Shown: in pieces, positions 22,693 through 34,366 of the stretch
Layout of the letters: each line of letters opens with the position of its first letter
How positions within the stretch are numbered: position 1 is the stretch's first letter
DNA from: Apiotrichum sp. Y4204
Lineage: Eukaryota; Basidiomycota; Tremellomycetes; Trichosporonales; Trichosporonaceae
Reading direction: 5' to 3'
Length of the DNA stretch: 64,000 nucleotides
Assembly (NCBI GenBank): GCA_025531455.1
Contig: JAMYHL010000005.1
Span: forward strand, 868,001-932,000
Position numbers and translations under genes: made by a program
Notes under the pieces: generated by a model
What the model saw: only the letters and a program-made list of their open reading frames with translations
Told to the model about the DNA's origin: nothing
Databases searched by the model: none

Positions 22693-24685
22693 ATGGCCGC
22701 CGAGGCAGTTCAAGTGAGCAAGAAATCCCCGTCTCTTCCCAAATCGCCCAAGGGCACCGACGGCTCCAAGGCCGTCAAGGCGCCCAAGACAAAGTCCAAG
22801 ACCAAGTCCAAGACGCCCTCCAGTCCCACGTCCACCGGCGAGCTACGTCTCCTCCCTTCGCCGCCTCTGGGACTCTCTGGACAGGCGCTTTCGGATTGTT
22901 TGCCTGTTCTGCCTGTGTCGCTGGAAGCGCGATCTGGAAAGCGCGTTCAGTTTGAGAAGAACCGCCAGGCCGCGGTTGCTGCGATGGCTATGCCAGCAGA
23001 GGATTTGGAAGAAGAAGCGGCCGCTGCCTCCATTTCAGACTTTGCGGTTATTCCGTCTGTTGCGGCCGTAACTACGCTTGGAGCTGGTGTCGTCTTGACC
23101 AAGGCGAAGGAAGTTCTGGAGAAGACCACTACGGAAGAGATTGCGATAAACTCTACGGAGAGCAAGGACACTATCGTGAAGAGCGCGGATCTGCAGAGAA
23201 GTCTGGCGTAAAGATAACGGAGACGTCCACGGACGACTCTGTTGAGCAGACGGCGGCGAATGCCCGCAACAAGCCCTACAAACCTGAGCCTGTCGACCAG
23301 GTACTCTCTCCCCATCCCCCACTTTTGTTCCTTGCGCAGTTGCTGACAGCGCAGAAAGTGGACCCGATTGCAAGGCTCGTCGATGCCATGGCTGTGCGCT
23401 TGCGCCGTCGGTGAGTGACTGTCTGGGGTGCTTTGTTAGGATTCCTCTCCAGTACAACAAGGCCCGCCTCAGTCCGACGACCTTGCTGACACCACAGGCA
23501 AATTGTCGGCTCGCGTAATGTCGCACTTGCAACGGCGACGCTTGTGCAGAATGTTGTCAAGACCGCCAAGTTCGCGACCATCAACGACCTGATCCGGATT
23601 CTGCACGGCGTGGCTGACGCGTTGAACCAGGCGAATCCGAAGGAGGTTGCTGCGGGAAACATTGTTCGGAGGATCATCAAGCTGATCAAGGAGGAGTACT
23701 CTGCGGCGGTGGTTGCGCACCTATCTCAGCCTGGAACGCCGGTACCCGCCACGCCATCGCCAGTGAGCGACAGCTACACCCCGACAAGCTACTTTGACGC
23801 GAACGCGCCAAAGCAGCTGCGTCTGAGTGACTTTGTCGCTGCTCGCCACGTCAAGGACCAGCTTGAGCGGAGTGGATCGTCGACGCTGCTGGACTTTTCG
23901 GGCCGGACACGCGAGATGGAGCGCGAGTTTGAGCGGCAAGCGGCCAAGCTCAAGCCGGTTCTGATCCAGGCGATCGATGAGGTGATCAACGAGATTGAGA
24001 CAACACACGAGGACGTCGCCCGCGGAGCCAAGGAGCACATTCACTCGTCCGAGGTTATTCTCACTCTTGGCCACTCGAAGACCGTCGAGGCATTCCTCAA
24101 GGCCGCGTTCAGGGACCGCAAGTTTACGGTCATTGTCCTAGAGTCGGCGCCCTCGTTCCTCGGCCAGCCCATGGCTGCCGCACTCGCCAACAACGGCATC
24201 CCCACCCTTCTTGTCCCCGACTCGAGCCTCCACGCCGTCATGCCGCGTGTCACAAAGGTCATCTTCGGCGCCCACTCCGTCTCGGCTAATGGAGGCCTCA
24301 TCGCTCTTGCTGGCAGCCTGGCGTGCGCACTCGCCGCCCGCACACACGCCAAGCCCGTCGTCGTCACCACCGGACAGTTCAAGTTTGCCCCGTCGTGGAA
24401 CCTCGCCCATGGCTTTGACGTGCTCGATTTCCAGGGCCCGGGTCCAGTTATTGGCTACGACGATGGCGGCGCTTATGAAAACGTCGATGTCGTCGACCCC
24501 CACTACGACTATGTCCGTCCAGAGCTCGTCAACCTCTACGTTACGAATGTGTAAGTCCAGGCTATCATTTCTTGAAACAGACTTTTTCTGACTTGCTCAG
24601 CGGCGACCACCCTCCGTCTTACATCTACCGTATCACAAAGGAGGCATACGACGAGGACACTGTCGAGGGACAGGTGTGCTGTTAG
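22693..24685 (+). CDS. GCD7: Translation initiation factor eIF2B subunit beta, with long N-terminal extension
   Basis: The core (exons ending at 23300, then 23355-23410, 23498-24550, 24601-24685) is clearly eIF2B beta: DPIARLVDAMAVRLRRRQIV, GNIVRRIIKLIKEEY, HIHSSEVILTLGHSKTVEAFL, VIVLESAPSFLGQPMA and the C-terminal PELVNLYVTNVGDHPPSYIYR. eIF2B is the GDP-exchange factor for eIF2 and the target of the integrated stress response. Upstream, an open frame from the ATG at 22693 encodes a Lys/Ser/Pro-rich and then Ala/Glu-rich extension of about 170 residues, but it reaches a stop at 23209-23211, while the frame that joins the core is open from about 23165. A cryptic intron or an indel must connect them, see findings. 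The core could instead begin at the Met in DAMAVRL. Confidence 0.85.
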
Positions 24686-24794
24686 ATGCAGAGAGGTGCA
24701 GAGCGCAGCGGTGCAGGTGCAACCGATGTAGACAGTTATATGTATGCAGGGTATCTTTAATATGTGCGAGATAATCCTCTATTGCTATCGGGGG

Positions 24795-27700
24795 TTAGAG
24801 CGAGGCAGCGCCGACGCGCTCGCGGAGACGGGTAAGCCGCTTATCCTCGTACCATCCCGTCCATCCTTCAGTGTTGTTGGGCCCAAACTTGTGCGTCATG
24901 GCCTCGAGAACGCCACGGACAATCTCGGCATCAGAGTTGGTCACCCGCGCGAATGCCAGGAGGGTATGATATGTGGCATTGGGCCCCGGCGCGCGCGGCG
25001 GCACACCCTGTCGTTTGGTCGGGGGCAGGTTCATGAACGTGTGGAAGAGGTCCTCGAGGGTGGCGCGCGTCCAGAGAGAAGCTGGGCTGGGGCCGTAGTT
25101 GGACGTGAAATCTCCGGGTTCGCCGGAATCGTCGCCCCACGGATTGGAGATCCCGCCCGTACGCTCCGCTGGGATATCGCGCCACAGAGGAAACGCGGTT
25201 GAAGCCTCGCCTGCCGGGCCGGCGGGGATGACTCCATACCTGGCGAATCCACGGAAAAGAGCAATGTACTCTTCCACTCCTGGAACGTGGCCTGCATCAA
25301 GCATATTCCGGAGCGTGGTGAGCGCCGTGATGAGATCACCACGGTGCGAGGACGCAAGCACGAGCATCGCGTATGTTAGCCGTGATGGCTGTAGTCGAGC
25401 GAGAATGGGGACGAGGGACTCGGGGACCGCAGCCGACGCAGATGCCGACGTGGCGATATCCCCCTCACCTGTCTGCAGCGCGCTGTACAGCCCCGATACC
25501 ACATCCCATTTGCCCGCACGGGCGGCTAGCCACATAGTGGCGTTTACCAGGACAACCGCGTCGTCCGGGTTATTACGAGCTACCTTGGGCAGCCATTGCT
25601 CGAGTTCGAGCACGGCAGCGTCAATGCGCATCATCAATCCTTGAACGAGGATACGCGAAAGGTAGGCCCAGCTTGTAATCTCGACGCCTTCAACCGTCAT
25701 CTTGTTCCACCAGTAGTTGACCCTCGAGGGGGTACGGCTAATGGCGGCAAGGTACAGGATGTGGTTTAGGCTTCGAGTGTACTGCTCCCTCCTGGCTGGG
25801 TCAAGGGGAGCAGACCGAAAAAGCGACGTGAAAAGCGCTTCCGACTTGTGGAGATCGCTTGGGCCAATGTGTCGAGTCTGTCGGGACTGGGAAACGAGTA
25901 CAGCAAGCTCCAGGCCGCGGACACCCTTCTGCCGGTCTCCAGCTACATCGCATAGAGCGTTGACCACCGTTTCGAATCGCTCATTTGCCTGGCGCATGCG
26001 AACGCGCGAACGTCTGTCGACGGCGTGCATTGCTTGGGCGATGGACCGCAGCTCTGTGGTTGAGAATAGAGGAGATGGATTGGAGAGGTAGAGCTCCGAG
26101 AATGCGGAATAGATGTCCTCTGAGCTAGAGGCTGACGGACGGCTGGCTTGGCTGTGGATAGTGGACAAAATCTCAGAGCGCTGGTGAGGCGAGATGTGAT
26201 GCTTGGCCATACGAGACGGCGGACTAAGCTCAGCATTGGTGGGTTCCTGTGGCGGAATACTGGGGAGATGCTCCCCAAGCCAGTCCGAGGATGACGGGGT
26301 AACGCGGGCCGAAGTGCTGTATTGTCTCGGCCGAGAGGAGAGAACGTCATAAAAGGCCGACTGGGGAACTTGGATGTTGCCCGCCAAGCTCTTGAGACGT
26401 TTCTTACCCTCCTTCTGCTTGTTCAGGTGCTTGAGTTTGCGCTCGTAGTGACCTCCGTAAAGGCCTGCAGTAACGTCCTTGCGCATGGCGGAGAGAGTCT
26501 CACGCGCGACAACCTTTGTGCCCACGGAAGCCTGAATCGCGAGCTCAAACAACTGTCGAGGAAGAACGTCCTTCAGCTTCTTGACCCACGCCTTGCCAAT
26601 AGTTTGGGCAACGCTGCGGTGTACAATCATGGCAAGGGCGTCCACGGGCTTGCCGTTCAACAGCATGTTGAGCTGAGGGTTAGTCTATTTTTGCGCTGAC
26701 GAAAACCCACTTTAACGAGTTTGGACTCTTCGTAGCCTGCCTCCTCGTAGTCAAACGAAGCGAAACCCGACGAAGCGCTCTTCAGCTCGGAGAAGAAGTC
26801 TGTGACAATTTCTGATGTCAGAAAGGATAACACCAAGAGGACTCACCAGAAAGGGGGAAGGAGTACCTCAAAATGGTCCGGTCGGTGCCTTCGAGGAACC
26901 GGTACTCCTGCTGAACACCTCGGTACTTGGAGCAGAGGTCCATCATATCACCGATGTACTCATTCGGGACGAAAATGGTCGCATTGACTGTGTGTAAGCC
27001 GGCTGTTCGAAGTAAGGACACTCACCCATGGGCTCCTCGACGTGGGCGACGCGAAGTTTGCTGTCGGTGACATCGGGGAACTCTGAGGGGTTGGAAATAT
27101 ACTCCTCCTTGCCATTGAGATAAACGACCTTGTATGGCACGGTAGGAGCAGTGACAATAACATTTGAAGAATACTCGTCCTCCAGGCGCTGGCGGAAGAC
27201 GTCCATATGAAGGGTGCCCAGGAAACCAAGACGGAAGCCCTGCCCAAGAGCGGTCGACGTCTCGCGCTCCACGGAGACACTGCGGTCGTTGAGGGTCAAG
27301 CGATTGATCGACTCTTCGAGCTGCGGGAATTCCCCACCGTCCATGGGGAAGACACCGGCATAGACCATTGCCTTCATAGGCTGGAATCCCGGGAGAGGCT
27401 CGACTGGCTGGTCGACAAGGCAGACAGTGTCACCAATATGGGCTGAGAAGTCAGCGCAGCTCGGGCCATTGGCACTCACCCTCGTCCGAGTTTTTCATGT
27501 TGGTAACAAGATATCCGACCTGACCTTCCTTGAGCTCCGCGACCGGTACTTCATCTGGGTTCTGGATTCCCGCCTCGAGGACCTCGTACTTCTTGCCAGC
27601 CTGAAGAAAGCGGACCTTGTCACCCTTCTTGATGGAACCAGAGATAATGCGAACAAGAGAAACAACGCCGCGGAAACGGTCGTAGCTGGAGTTAGAGAGC

Positions 27701-28589
27701 TCTGTAAATGTAGCAAGCAAGCTCACAAGGTATCAAAGACAAGGGCGCGGAGCTTGTCGTCGCCCTCCCACTTTGGCGACGGAAGGCCGTCGATGATTTG
27801 ACGCAGCACCTCATCGACACCAAGACCGCTCTTCGCGGAGATCCTCATGTGGTCCTCTATGGGGAGACCAAGGGACGACTCGATTGCCTGGGAAGTTTCC
27901 TCGGGGCTCGCGTGCGGAAGATCCACCTTGTTGATGACAGGCAGGAGTTTGAGGTCCGCCTCGAGCGCGTGGTGGAAGACAGAGAGCGTCTGCGCCTGAA
28001 TTCCTTGCGTGCAGTCAACGAGGAGGAGGCCGCCCTCGCAGGCACCAAGCGAACGCGAGACTTCGTAGCTGAAATCAACGTGACCGGGGGTGTCAATCAG
28101 GTTGATGAGGTACTTTTTGCCGTCGGTGTGTGGGTGGATAATGGATACAGTCTGCGCCTTCACGGTAATACCGCGCTCACGTTCGACCTTAAGCTTGTCC
28201 AAGAACTGAGGCGATGACTCGGGTGGAAGGGTGTTGGTCATCTGCTGGGTTAGTTTCCTTGGGAGGGGTGTACCCACCTGGAGAAGACGGTCGGCTAGAG
28301 TGGATTTGCCGTGGTCGATGTGTGCAATGATAGACAGGTTCCTGATCCGCTCTGGAGGAAATTCGTCCATGTCCACTGTCCGCTTGGGCGCATTGGCGCG
28401 GGACGTCGACGCGAAGCCGCGCGTCGAGATCGGAGTTGGGGAAGGGCAGGCGCTGAGATGGGAGGGGAGTGCGGAGAGCCCGAATGATTGAGGGCGCGCC
28501 GGACCAGCAAGGCGGGGAAGCCTCGTTGCCAGCGCCCCGCTTGGGGATGACTTCGGCACTATCCGGGAAATGACCCGGATCTGCCTCAT
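24795..28589 (-). CDS. GUF1: GUF1 (mitochondrial EF4/LepA) fused to a PPR protein
   Basis: Seven exons (28278-28589, 27727-28241, 27480-27685, 27026-27442, 26847-26987, 26711-26811, 24795-26672) give 1189 residues. The N-terminus is a mitochondrial presequence ([21 protein letters not shown]). The GTPase follows: [21 protein letters not shown] and SAKSG, then the LepA domains and the diagnostic C-terminal domain ([41 protein letters not shown]). EF4 back-translocates or remodels stalled mitochondrial ribosomes. The frame then continues without a stop for about 500 residues with helical repeats of PPR type ([51 protein letters not shown]). Convergent with eIF2B beta, 109 bp apart. Confidence 0.85.
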
Positions 28590-28899
28590 GATGGTGTGCG
28601 GCGTAGGTTTGATAGCGAGAAGGCAGTTCCGAAGACGAGATGCGGCCACTTGACCGACTTTTGCAGGCACACCTCGGAAATCGCAGAAAAGACGGCGAGT
28701 GGATCAATCTCCGGAGCCTAATTGGAAACCTAATCGATGGTTTCACATTTGAGCCATCGTAATGCATCTGATAAGGGTCTGGCTCAGATGGATATTGCGG
28801 ATGCCAAGACAGACGGTCGTGCTGGGGGCTTCATGAACATACGTTGACACTTGATATGTTTGCTTCATGGAAGCAGCAAAGCTGCAGCACGTCTAAGAT
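28590..28899. promoter_or_regulatory. Spacer between GUF1 start and RTP1 end
   Basis: This 310-bp spacer contains the GUF1 promoter and leader. The GUF1 frame is open up to a GTG near 28670, but the first ATG is at 28589. No sharp motif is seen. Confidence 0.4.
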
Positions 28900-31800
28900 C
28901 TACAAGAGGGGTCTAGAGCCTACCTGCTGTGTCATAGACAACAGCTTCAGTCGTTCCACCAAAGCGACAACTTCACCAGCCTGTCCGCGCACGACCTCGT
29001 CCACATCTGTGTGTGCGACATAGCGCAGAACAGTAGTCGCGCGCTCGAGGGTGGCGGGACTGAGGCCATATTGCGATGACTGCTTCCCTTGCGCTGACCG
29101 TTTCGTCTGGGGAGCCAGTGGCGTACCCGGGAGGCGCATCTGGAACTCCTCTGACGGGCCCTTTGATGCTTCCTCATTAGCTGACTCGATGACAGATGCC
29201 ATGAGGAGGCCGAGGAAGTAGACGGCCGCGCGACGGAGTGCTGGGTGCTTGCTGTCCTGCTTTGTGGGCTCAGAATCGACAATGCGCGGCTTCTCCGGTT
29301 CAGTCGGCTTATTCTCCTCCTCGGGCTCCTCGTCGTCGATGAGCACCACTTTTGGCTTTGGCTTAAGCTGTGGCTCAGGCTCGGGTGTGGGTTCCTCGGC
29401 GCTTGGCTCCACAGTGGTAACGGACTCCACTTGAATGAGGTCAATTGCCGCGCTGGTGAGCTCGTTGCACCATGGAAGAAGGGCGAGATGGTCTACTTCA
29501 GCACACGTCGAGAGGAGAGACAGCGCTGAGGTGCGCAAAATGGTCGGGAGATTCGTGTTGGGGTATGCCGCCAGGAGTGTGGGCACAACAACGTCCGCTG
29601 AAGGTTAGTTCACCCGCCATTGAGAACTCACCGTTCGCGGCAAATGTCTTTCCAGCACGGCGGATCACCATACCAAGCGCTTCACCGACACGAAGAGACC
29701 TGTCCAGCTTGTCACCGGAGAAGTCCGTGCCGGCAGAGTACTCGCGGACAAGAGTGCGGAAGATATCCTTGCCGAGCGCGTCGGCCATAGCGGCTAAGCC
29801 CTTAACAGCGTTGAGGTAGATGTAGCTGTCCTTGTCGAGGATGCTGTTCATGTAGACGTCCAGGATGGACGGCGTGAGTGCCGGGTCGTAATCCTTAGAA
29901 AGTACGAGGTCGCGCAGGAGCACAAGACCGTGGGCGCGAACAGGGTGAATCTCATCAGCGACCAACTTGAGTGCCCGGCGATAGGTGGCGACGGCTGGTG
30001 AAACCTGTCCGTCCTCCTTTGTGAGGGCGGCAGAACGCCGGAGAAGCAGGACAAGAGACGCCTCCCGTGCGAGATTGCGCACCGCTGATGATGGCGCGCT
30101 CGAGAGAGCCTCGAGATGGTCACTGATGGGGTGGAGAATGGCAGCAGAAGCGTGGTTCAGCTTCTCATTTGCTGATGTCAGATATAGTTTGTTGGATTGA
30201 TTTACCTTCAAGCGACGCCAGAAGGAGCGAGATCGCCGTCTCCGTCATGCCCATTTTCTGCACTCCCTCCTCTGTTAATTCAGGCAACTCCTGCTCGTCC
30301 TCATCCATCTCTTCGATCAAGGGTCCTTTCCGATCAGTCGGGCCCGAGTCGACCATCTCCACAAGAGGCTTTTTGTCGACAACTTCGATGAGAGGCTTTT
30401 TCTCTTCTGTGGTTGTGGGGCCCTTCTTCTTGGTGATGGCCTGCACTTCGTCGTTCAGTACACCCTCCACGAAAGTCAAAACGTGGGTTGGGTTGCTCAG
30501 CAGCTTATCTCCCAAGGCGTCCATCATCGCGAGCGTGATGCGGAGGAACAGAAGTGCCCTGCAGTAAGCATTGCACAACCTTTGAACTTACGGAACGGGG
30601 TCCGCCTCGTCGGCATTGACTCGCACGCGCCACTCGTCAAGAACCTTGAGGAACGTCTCACTCGAGATGTCGTTGCGATCCAGCTCCTTCAACAGGGCGG
30701 CAAGGACGGCGGGGTTGGGGGACAGGTCAAACTGGTCAAGGAGACTCTCCTCATCCGGCATCTGAGTAGTGATATCGACGTCCATCGGAACGTCATGGCT
30801 AGCGTCAGTGCGTGACCCTACACCCGCACTCACTATCCGTACACGAGCTCAGCCCCGTCTCCCACCTTGCGCCAGAACAACTCCTCTCCCTGATTGACAG
30901 TCGGCCATCCCTTGCCGCCGGTGATTATTTCCCAAAGGCCCTTGACGCCCTCCTTTTTCGAAACGACCTTACCCCAGCCGGTAAGGAGGAGCTTCACGTC
31001 ATCCTTGAGCCCGGTCGTCTCCGCCCGTTTCTCAATTGATTTCTCGCTGACGGAAGACGAAAGACATGCGTGCAGCGCAAACAAGGGCGGCAGAATTGGG
31101 CCGATTAGGAAGTCCACAAACCCAGGAGAAGGCGGGGCATGAATCACCAGTTGAGTCAACGCTGTTGTTGTTGCCTGCACCGCTTCTGTTGTCACGACGA
31201 CGCCCAGTTGAGGATCGCGAGGGTGCCAGAGCGCGTGAAGCTTTGTCTTCAACCACTCTGCGGCGATCGGTGAGGTCGACCAAAGATGGTGCACGACGTA
31301 CGCCGCGGTATGAGTATAGATGATGGGATGAGTCGCCGACTCTGGCGCAATAAGATCAAATAGCGTCGTTAACAACTGGGAAATGTATACCTGTGCGCGT
31401 GAGTGGTGGGTTAGCAGAACTACCCACCTCTGGGGGAACATTCTTCGGGACACGGCAGAGGACACCGGCAATTTGGTCGAGTTTGGGGCCATCCACAGCC
31501 TCCGGCCCAGCCATGTTGCTCGCCTCGCCAAACACATTCTCCATAACAGCCTTGACGCCACCTGGCCGCTGCACCTGCCCGCTCATGAGGACTCCGACGG
31601 TCGCGTCAACATATCCTGGCCATGGGCGGACCCATCCGCGCGGCTGTTTCTTTCTTCCTTCTTGAATCATCTTCAGCACGGTGCCCAATGACGCCATAGC
31701 ATGAGTCGGTGGCAAGGTCTCCATGGCGTGGAGCAACTCGCCGCGGACCGACGCGTACGCGGCTGGTGGAGCCGTTGGTGTCCATCCTACCACCACGGCT

Positions 31801-32473
31801 GCAATGATTATTGGGGTGAGGTGAGTAGTGACCACGGTTTGGGTGATGGATGTCGGGGGTAGGGGACGAGCATTCGTACTTCCGCTTGGCGGTAGTGGGG
31901 GCTCAACCAGTTTGATCAAGGCAGACAGCGTGGTTGTCAAGCGGGGGTCAACGGCTGCTCTGCGTGGCAGGCCCGCAACGTATGAAGAGACGAGGGTAAG
32001 GAGGGCAGACGACACAGCGTGCTGCAGCAGCAAACGAACGAGACGCAAATCGGCTGTGCCAAGCAGAACTGAGAATTAGTCTCATGAGCTCCTTGCCACT
32101 CCCCGCGTCGTTGCGGCGATGGTGTCCCGTCACATAACGTACATTCCTTCTCATCGAGACCTCCCCGCTGCTCCACAGGCCAAAACTCCTTCTCCAGCCA
32201 CTCCTGCATGGCGACCAACAAGTCCAGGCAGCGGAGTCCGACCGTGAGTACGAGCGCATCACGGCGGTGCCGGCGCTTCGCTGGGTCCTCCTCGTTGTCT
32301 CCAACCTCCTCGAGCTCGTCATCCTCCGTCCATCCTGGCCGCTCTCGCCACTGCGGTAACAGTTCTGATGACTGGCGCAGACGCTCGAGCAGCTCCGGTG
32401 GTGAGGAAGGGAGCGGAGCAGGAGGATCGAGAAGGCGATTTCCGGCTGTGAGGAGCTGTTTCAATGTGGTCAT
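28900..32473 (-). CDS. RTP1/TANGO6-like HEAT-repeat protein (RNA polymerase II assembly/import)
   Basis: Seven exons (32143-32473, 31428-32068, 30834-31390, 30592-30798, 30206-30558, 29632-30171, 28900-29597) give 1108 residues. The protein is helical throughout. The RTP1_C1 signature is clear at about 725-800: HPVRAHGLVLLRDLVLSKD, LDKDSYIYLNAVKGLAAMAD and RSLRVGEALGMVI. A second conserved block near the C-terminus (LPTILRTSALSLLSTCAEV, KHPALRRAAVYFLGLLMASV) matches RTP1_C2. Between 580 and 700 there is a charged disordered loop with a short internal repeat (KKPLIEVVDKKPLVEMVD). Yeast Rtp1 helps import and assemble RNA polymerase II, and TANGO6 has been linked to Golgi organisation. Every splice restores the frame. 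Confidence 0.88.
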
Positions 32474-32937
32474 ATTGGTGTTATCGGCGATGAGCGAAGG
32501 ACCGGACATCGGAGCGAGCCAACAGCATTCCATTCCTCTTTATGATGCTCATGTGGGCAAAGCCATTCAAGCCACCGACCCTCGGTGGAGTGGGCCAGAT
32601 CTCGTTCAATCTCCGTGCCAGTGGCCAGTAAGCATGCAGGCGGAATCAGAATTCCCCACACTGGGGGAGCGCTCAACGGTCAGCGGCGGTCCGCGGGGCC
32701 GGTTCCACCAATTTCGGCGAGACGGCTATGGAATTCCGCACGTAGCCGACGGGCAACTACTCGAACCGCTGCATGCGCACGATGATGAGGTCGTCGGCCA
32801 CACCACTCACTCCATCAAAGACAAAAGCACTTCTCCACTCTTTCTCAACTAGTCCCAACTCGTAATCACTCCTTCTCCCTTCTCCGTCGTTTCCAAGCCC
32901 CACACACTCGACGCGCTTTACAGCTTCTCCACCCACC
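32474..32937. promoter_or_regulatory. Divergent promoter region RTP1 / membrane-anchored protein
   Basis: This 464-bp spacer separates two divergent starts. It contains a CT-rich leader before 32938. No canonical motif is obvious. Confidence 0.4.
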
Positions 32938-34366
32938 ATGGACGCTACGGCGAAACGCTCGGCAGGGCCGGACAAGTACGAGCAGCTCTACAATGCCGCC
33001 GTGCAGACCTTTGTTCGCCGCGACCACATCAAGACGCAGGAGACGCTGAACAAGCTCTTGGAGCTGACCCAATGGCTTCCGCGTGAATCCCCCCCGTGGT
33101 ATGACTTGACAGCGGAGCGACCCAAGCTTCCCGCCGACTACGGAGGCTTGACAGCCCCAGAGTGGGTGACAAAGACGCTCAAGCTCGCGATCAGTGCCAA
33201 CGCGTCCATGTATTCCGACCCGCCCAAGTCCAAGAATGTCCCACCGAGCTTGTCGCACTTCCTGCCTCCCGCGTCTCCCACGGCAATGCTCCAGCACATA
33301 CAAGCTGTGTGTGTGAAGACCTACGGCTCCACCTCGCTCCCGCCTCAGATCATGTCCACGTTCTTCCTCGCTGCGCTCAAGCTTCGCCCGTCGGACCCCG
33401 CCTTGGCATTTGCGCACCAGCTCGCGGAGGAGTGGCTGACCGCGCTGCCTGATGCGTTCATTTTGGCCATTGCGAGCGAAAACCGCGGTCCCAACAGGAA
33501 GCGCGTCGAGGCCGCTCGCGAAGGATACCTCAAGGTCGTGGAGCTTTTCGTTGGCGAGGTTCTCGGTCGCGAGGGCGAGTGGGAGATGGCCAGGGGTCTC
33601 CTCGAAGGCGAGATGGTTATGGGCTCGAAGAAGAAGGAGGTGCGTGTCACGCAGACTTTACCTCGGCGTCTGCAACGTGCTGTGTGTCATAATCTGACTC
33701 CAGGCTCTCTACCGCCACCTGCGGTCTCTCGAGATGAGTCGCCAAGCGTCTCCCGCCAGCTCTGGAATCCTTCCATCTCCGTCGTCGGACTCTAGCTTGA
33801 ACACATCACCTACACCGAAGGGCAAGAACCGCTCGCGTCTTGATTCGATAGGGTCCAGCTCCTCGGAGGCGACTGCTCGCCCTATTGCCGGGCAAGGTGC
33901 TGACGGACGCATGTCCAGCCGCGCAACGAAAGGCAAGGCCCGTGCTCCTGAGCCTTCTGATGGGGACGACTCGACAGTACAGCCGGCGCAGAGCGAGTCG
34001 ACGGTCATTCCGAACAAGATTTATGTCCGGCACCCTCCGGCGTCCCCTGACGCCGGTCCGTCTCGCCCACCTCCCAGCTCTGCTTTGGCATCATTCCTCC
34101 CTCCTGCGCTCGCCTCGCGTCTGGAGGCCCTATGGCGATCGGGCTGGTTTGGCAAGATCCTCCTCCCGATGCCGGTGATCATCGTTCTGCTCATCATCGC
34201 CCGCCGCCGTCAACGGCTCGGACGCACCGAAACCGTCTCTGTTCGCGAGCGTCTCCGTCGGGCACGCATGGACGGCATTTGGCCCATGATCGCCTGGTGG
34301 CTCAAGTGGTGGGGAGAGAAGGTCGCTGGCGTTTGGAAGCTCGGCACAACGATCACGTACATGTAG
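32938..34366 (+). CDS. Helical protein with C-terminal membrane anchor (possibly Pex26-like)
   Basis: Two exons (32938-33639, 33704-34366) give 454 residues. Residues 1-245 are helical and TPR-like (YEQLYNAAVQTFVRRDHIKT, FFLAALKLRPSDPALAFAH, GYLKVVELFVGEVLGRE). A long Ser/Pro-rich disordered linker follows (250-370). A single strong membrane segment lies at about 390-408 (LLPMPVIIVLLIIARRR), followed by a basic stretch and a Trp-rich tail (WPMIAWWLKWWGEKV). This architecture, with a cytosolic helical domain and a C-terminal anchor, resembles the peroxisomal receptors Pex26/Pex15, but there is no diagnostic motif, so I keep it as a possibility. The start has the context caccATGGAC. Confidence 0.75.

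Noticed and set aside
26300..26360. Hidden intron separating GUF1 from the PPR part
   Set aside because: No GTRAGT donor with a CTGAC/CTAAC branch and acceptor could be found at the junction, and no in-frame stop exists.
28590..28670. Longer GUF1 N-terminus starting at 28670
   Set aside because: That codon is GTG; the ATG at 28589 begins a good presequence.
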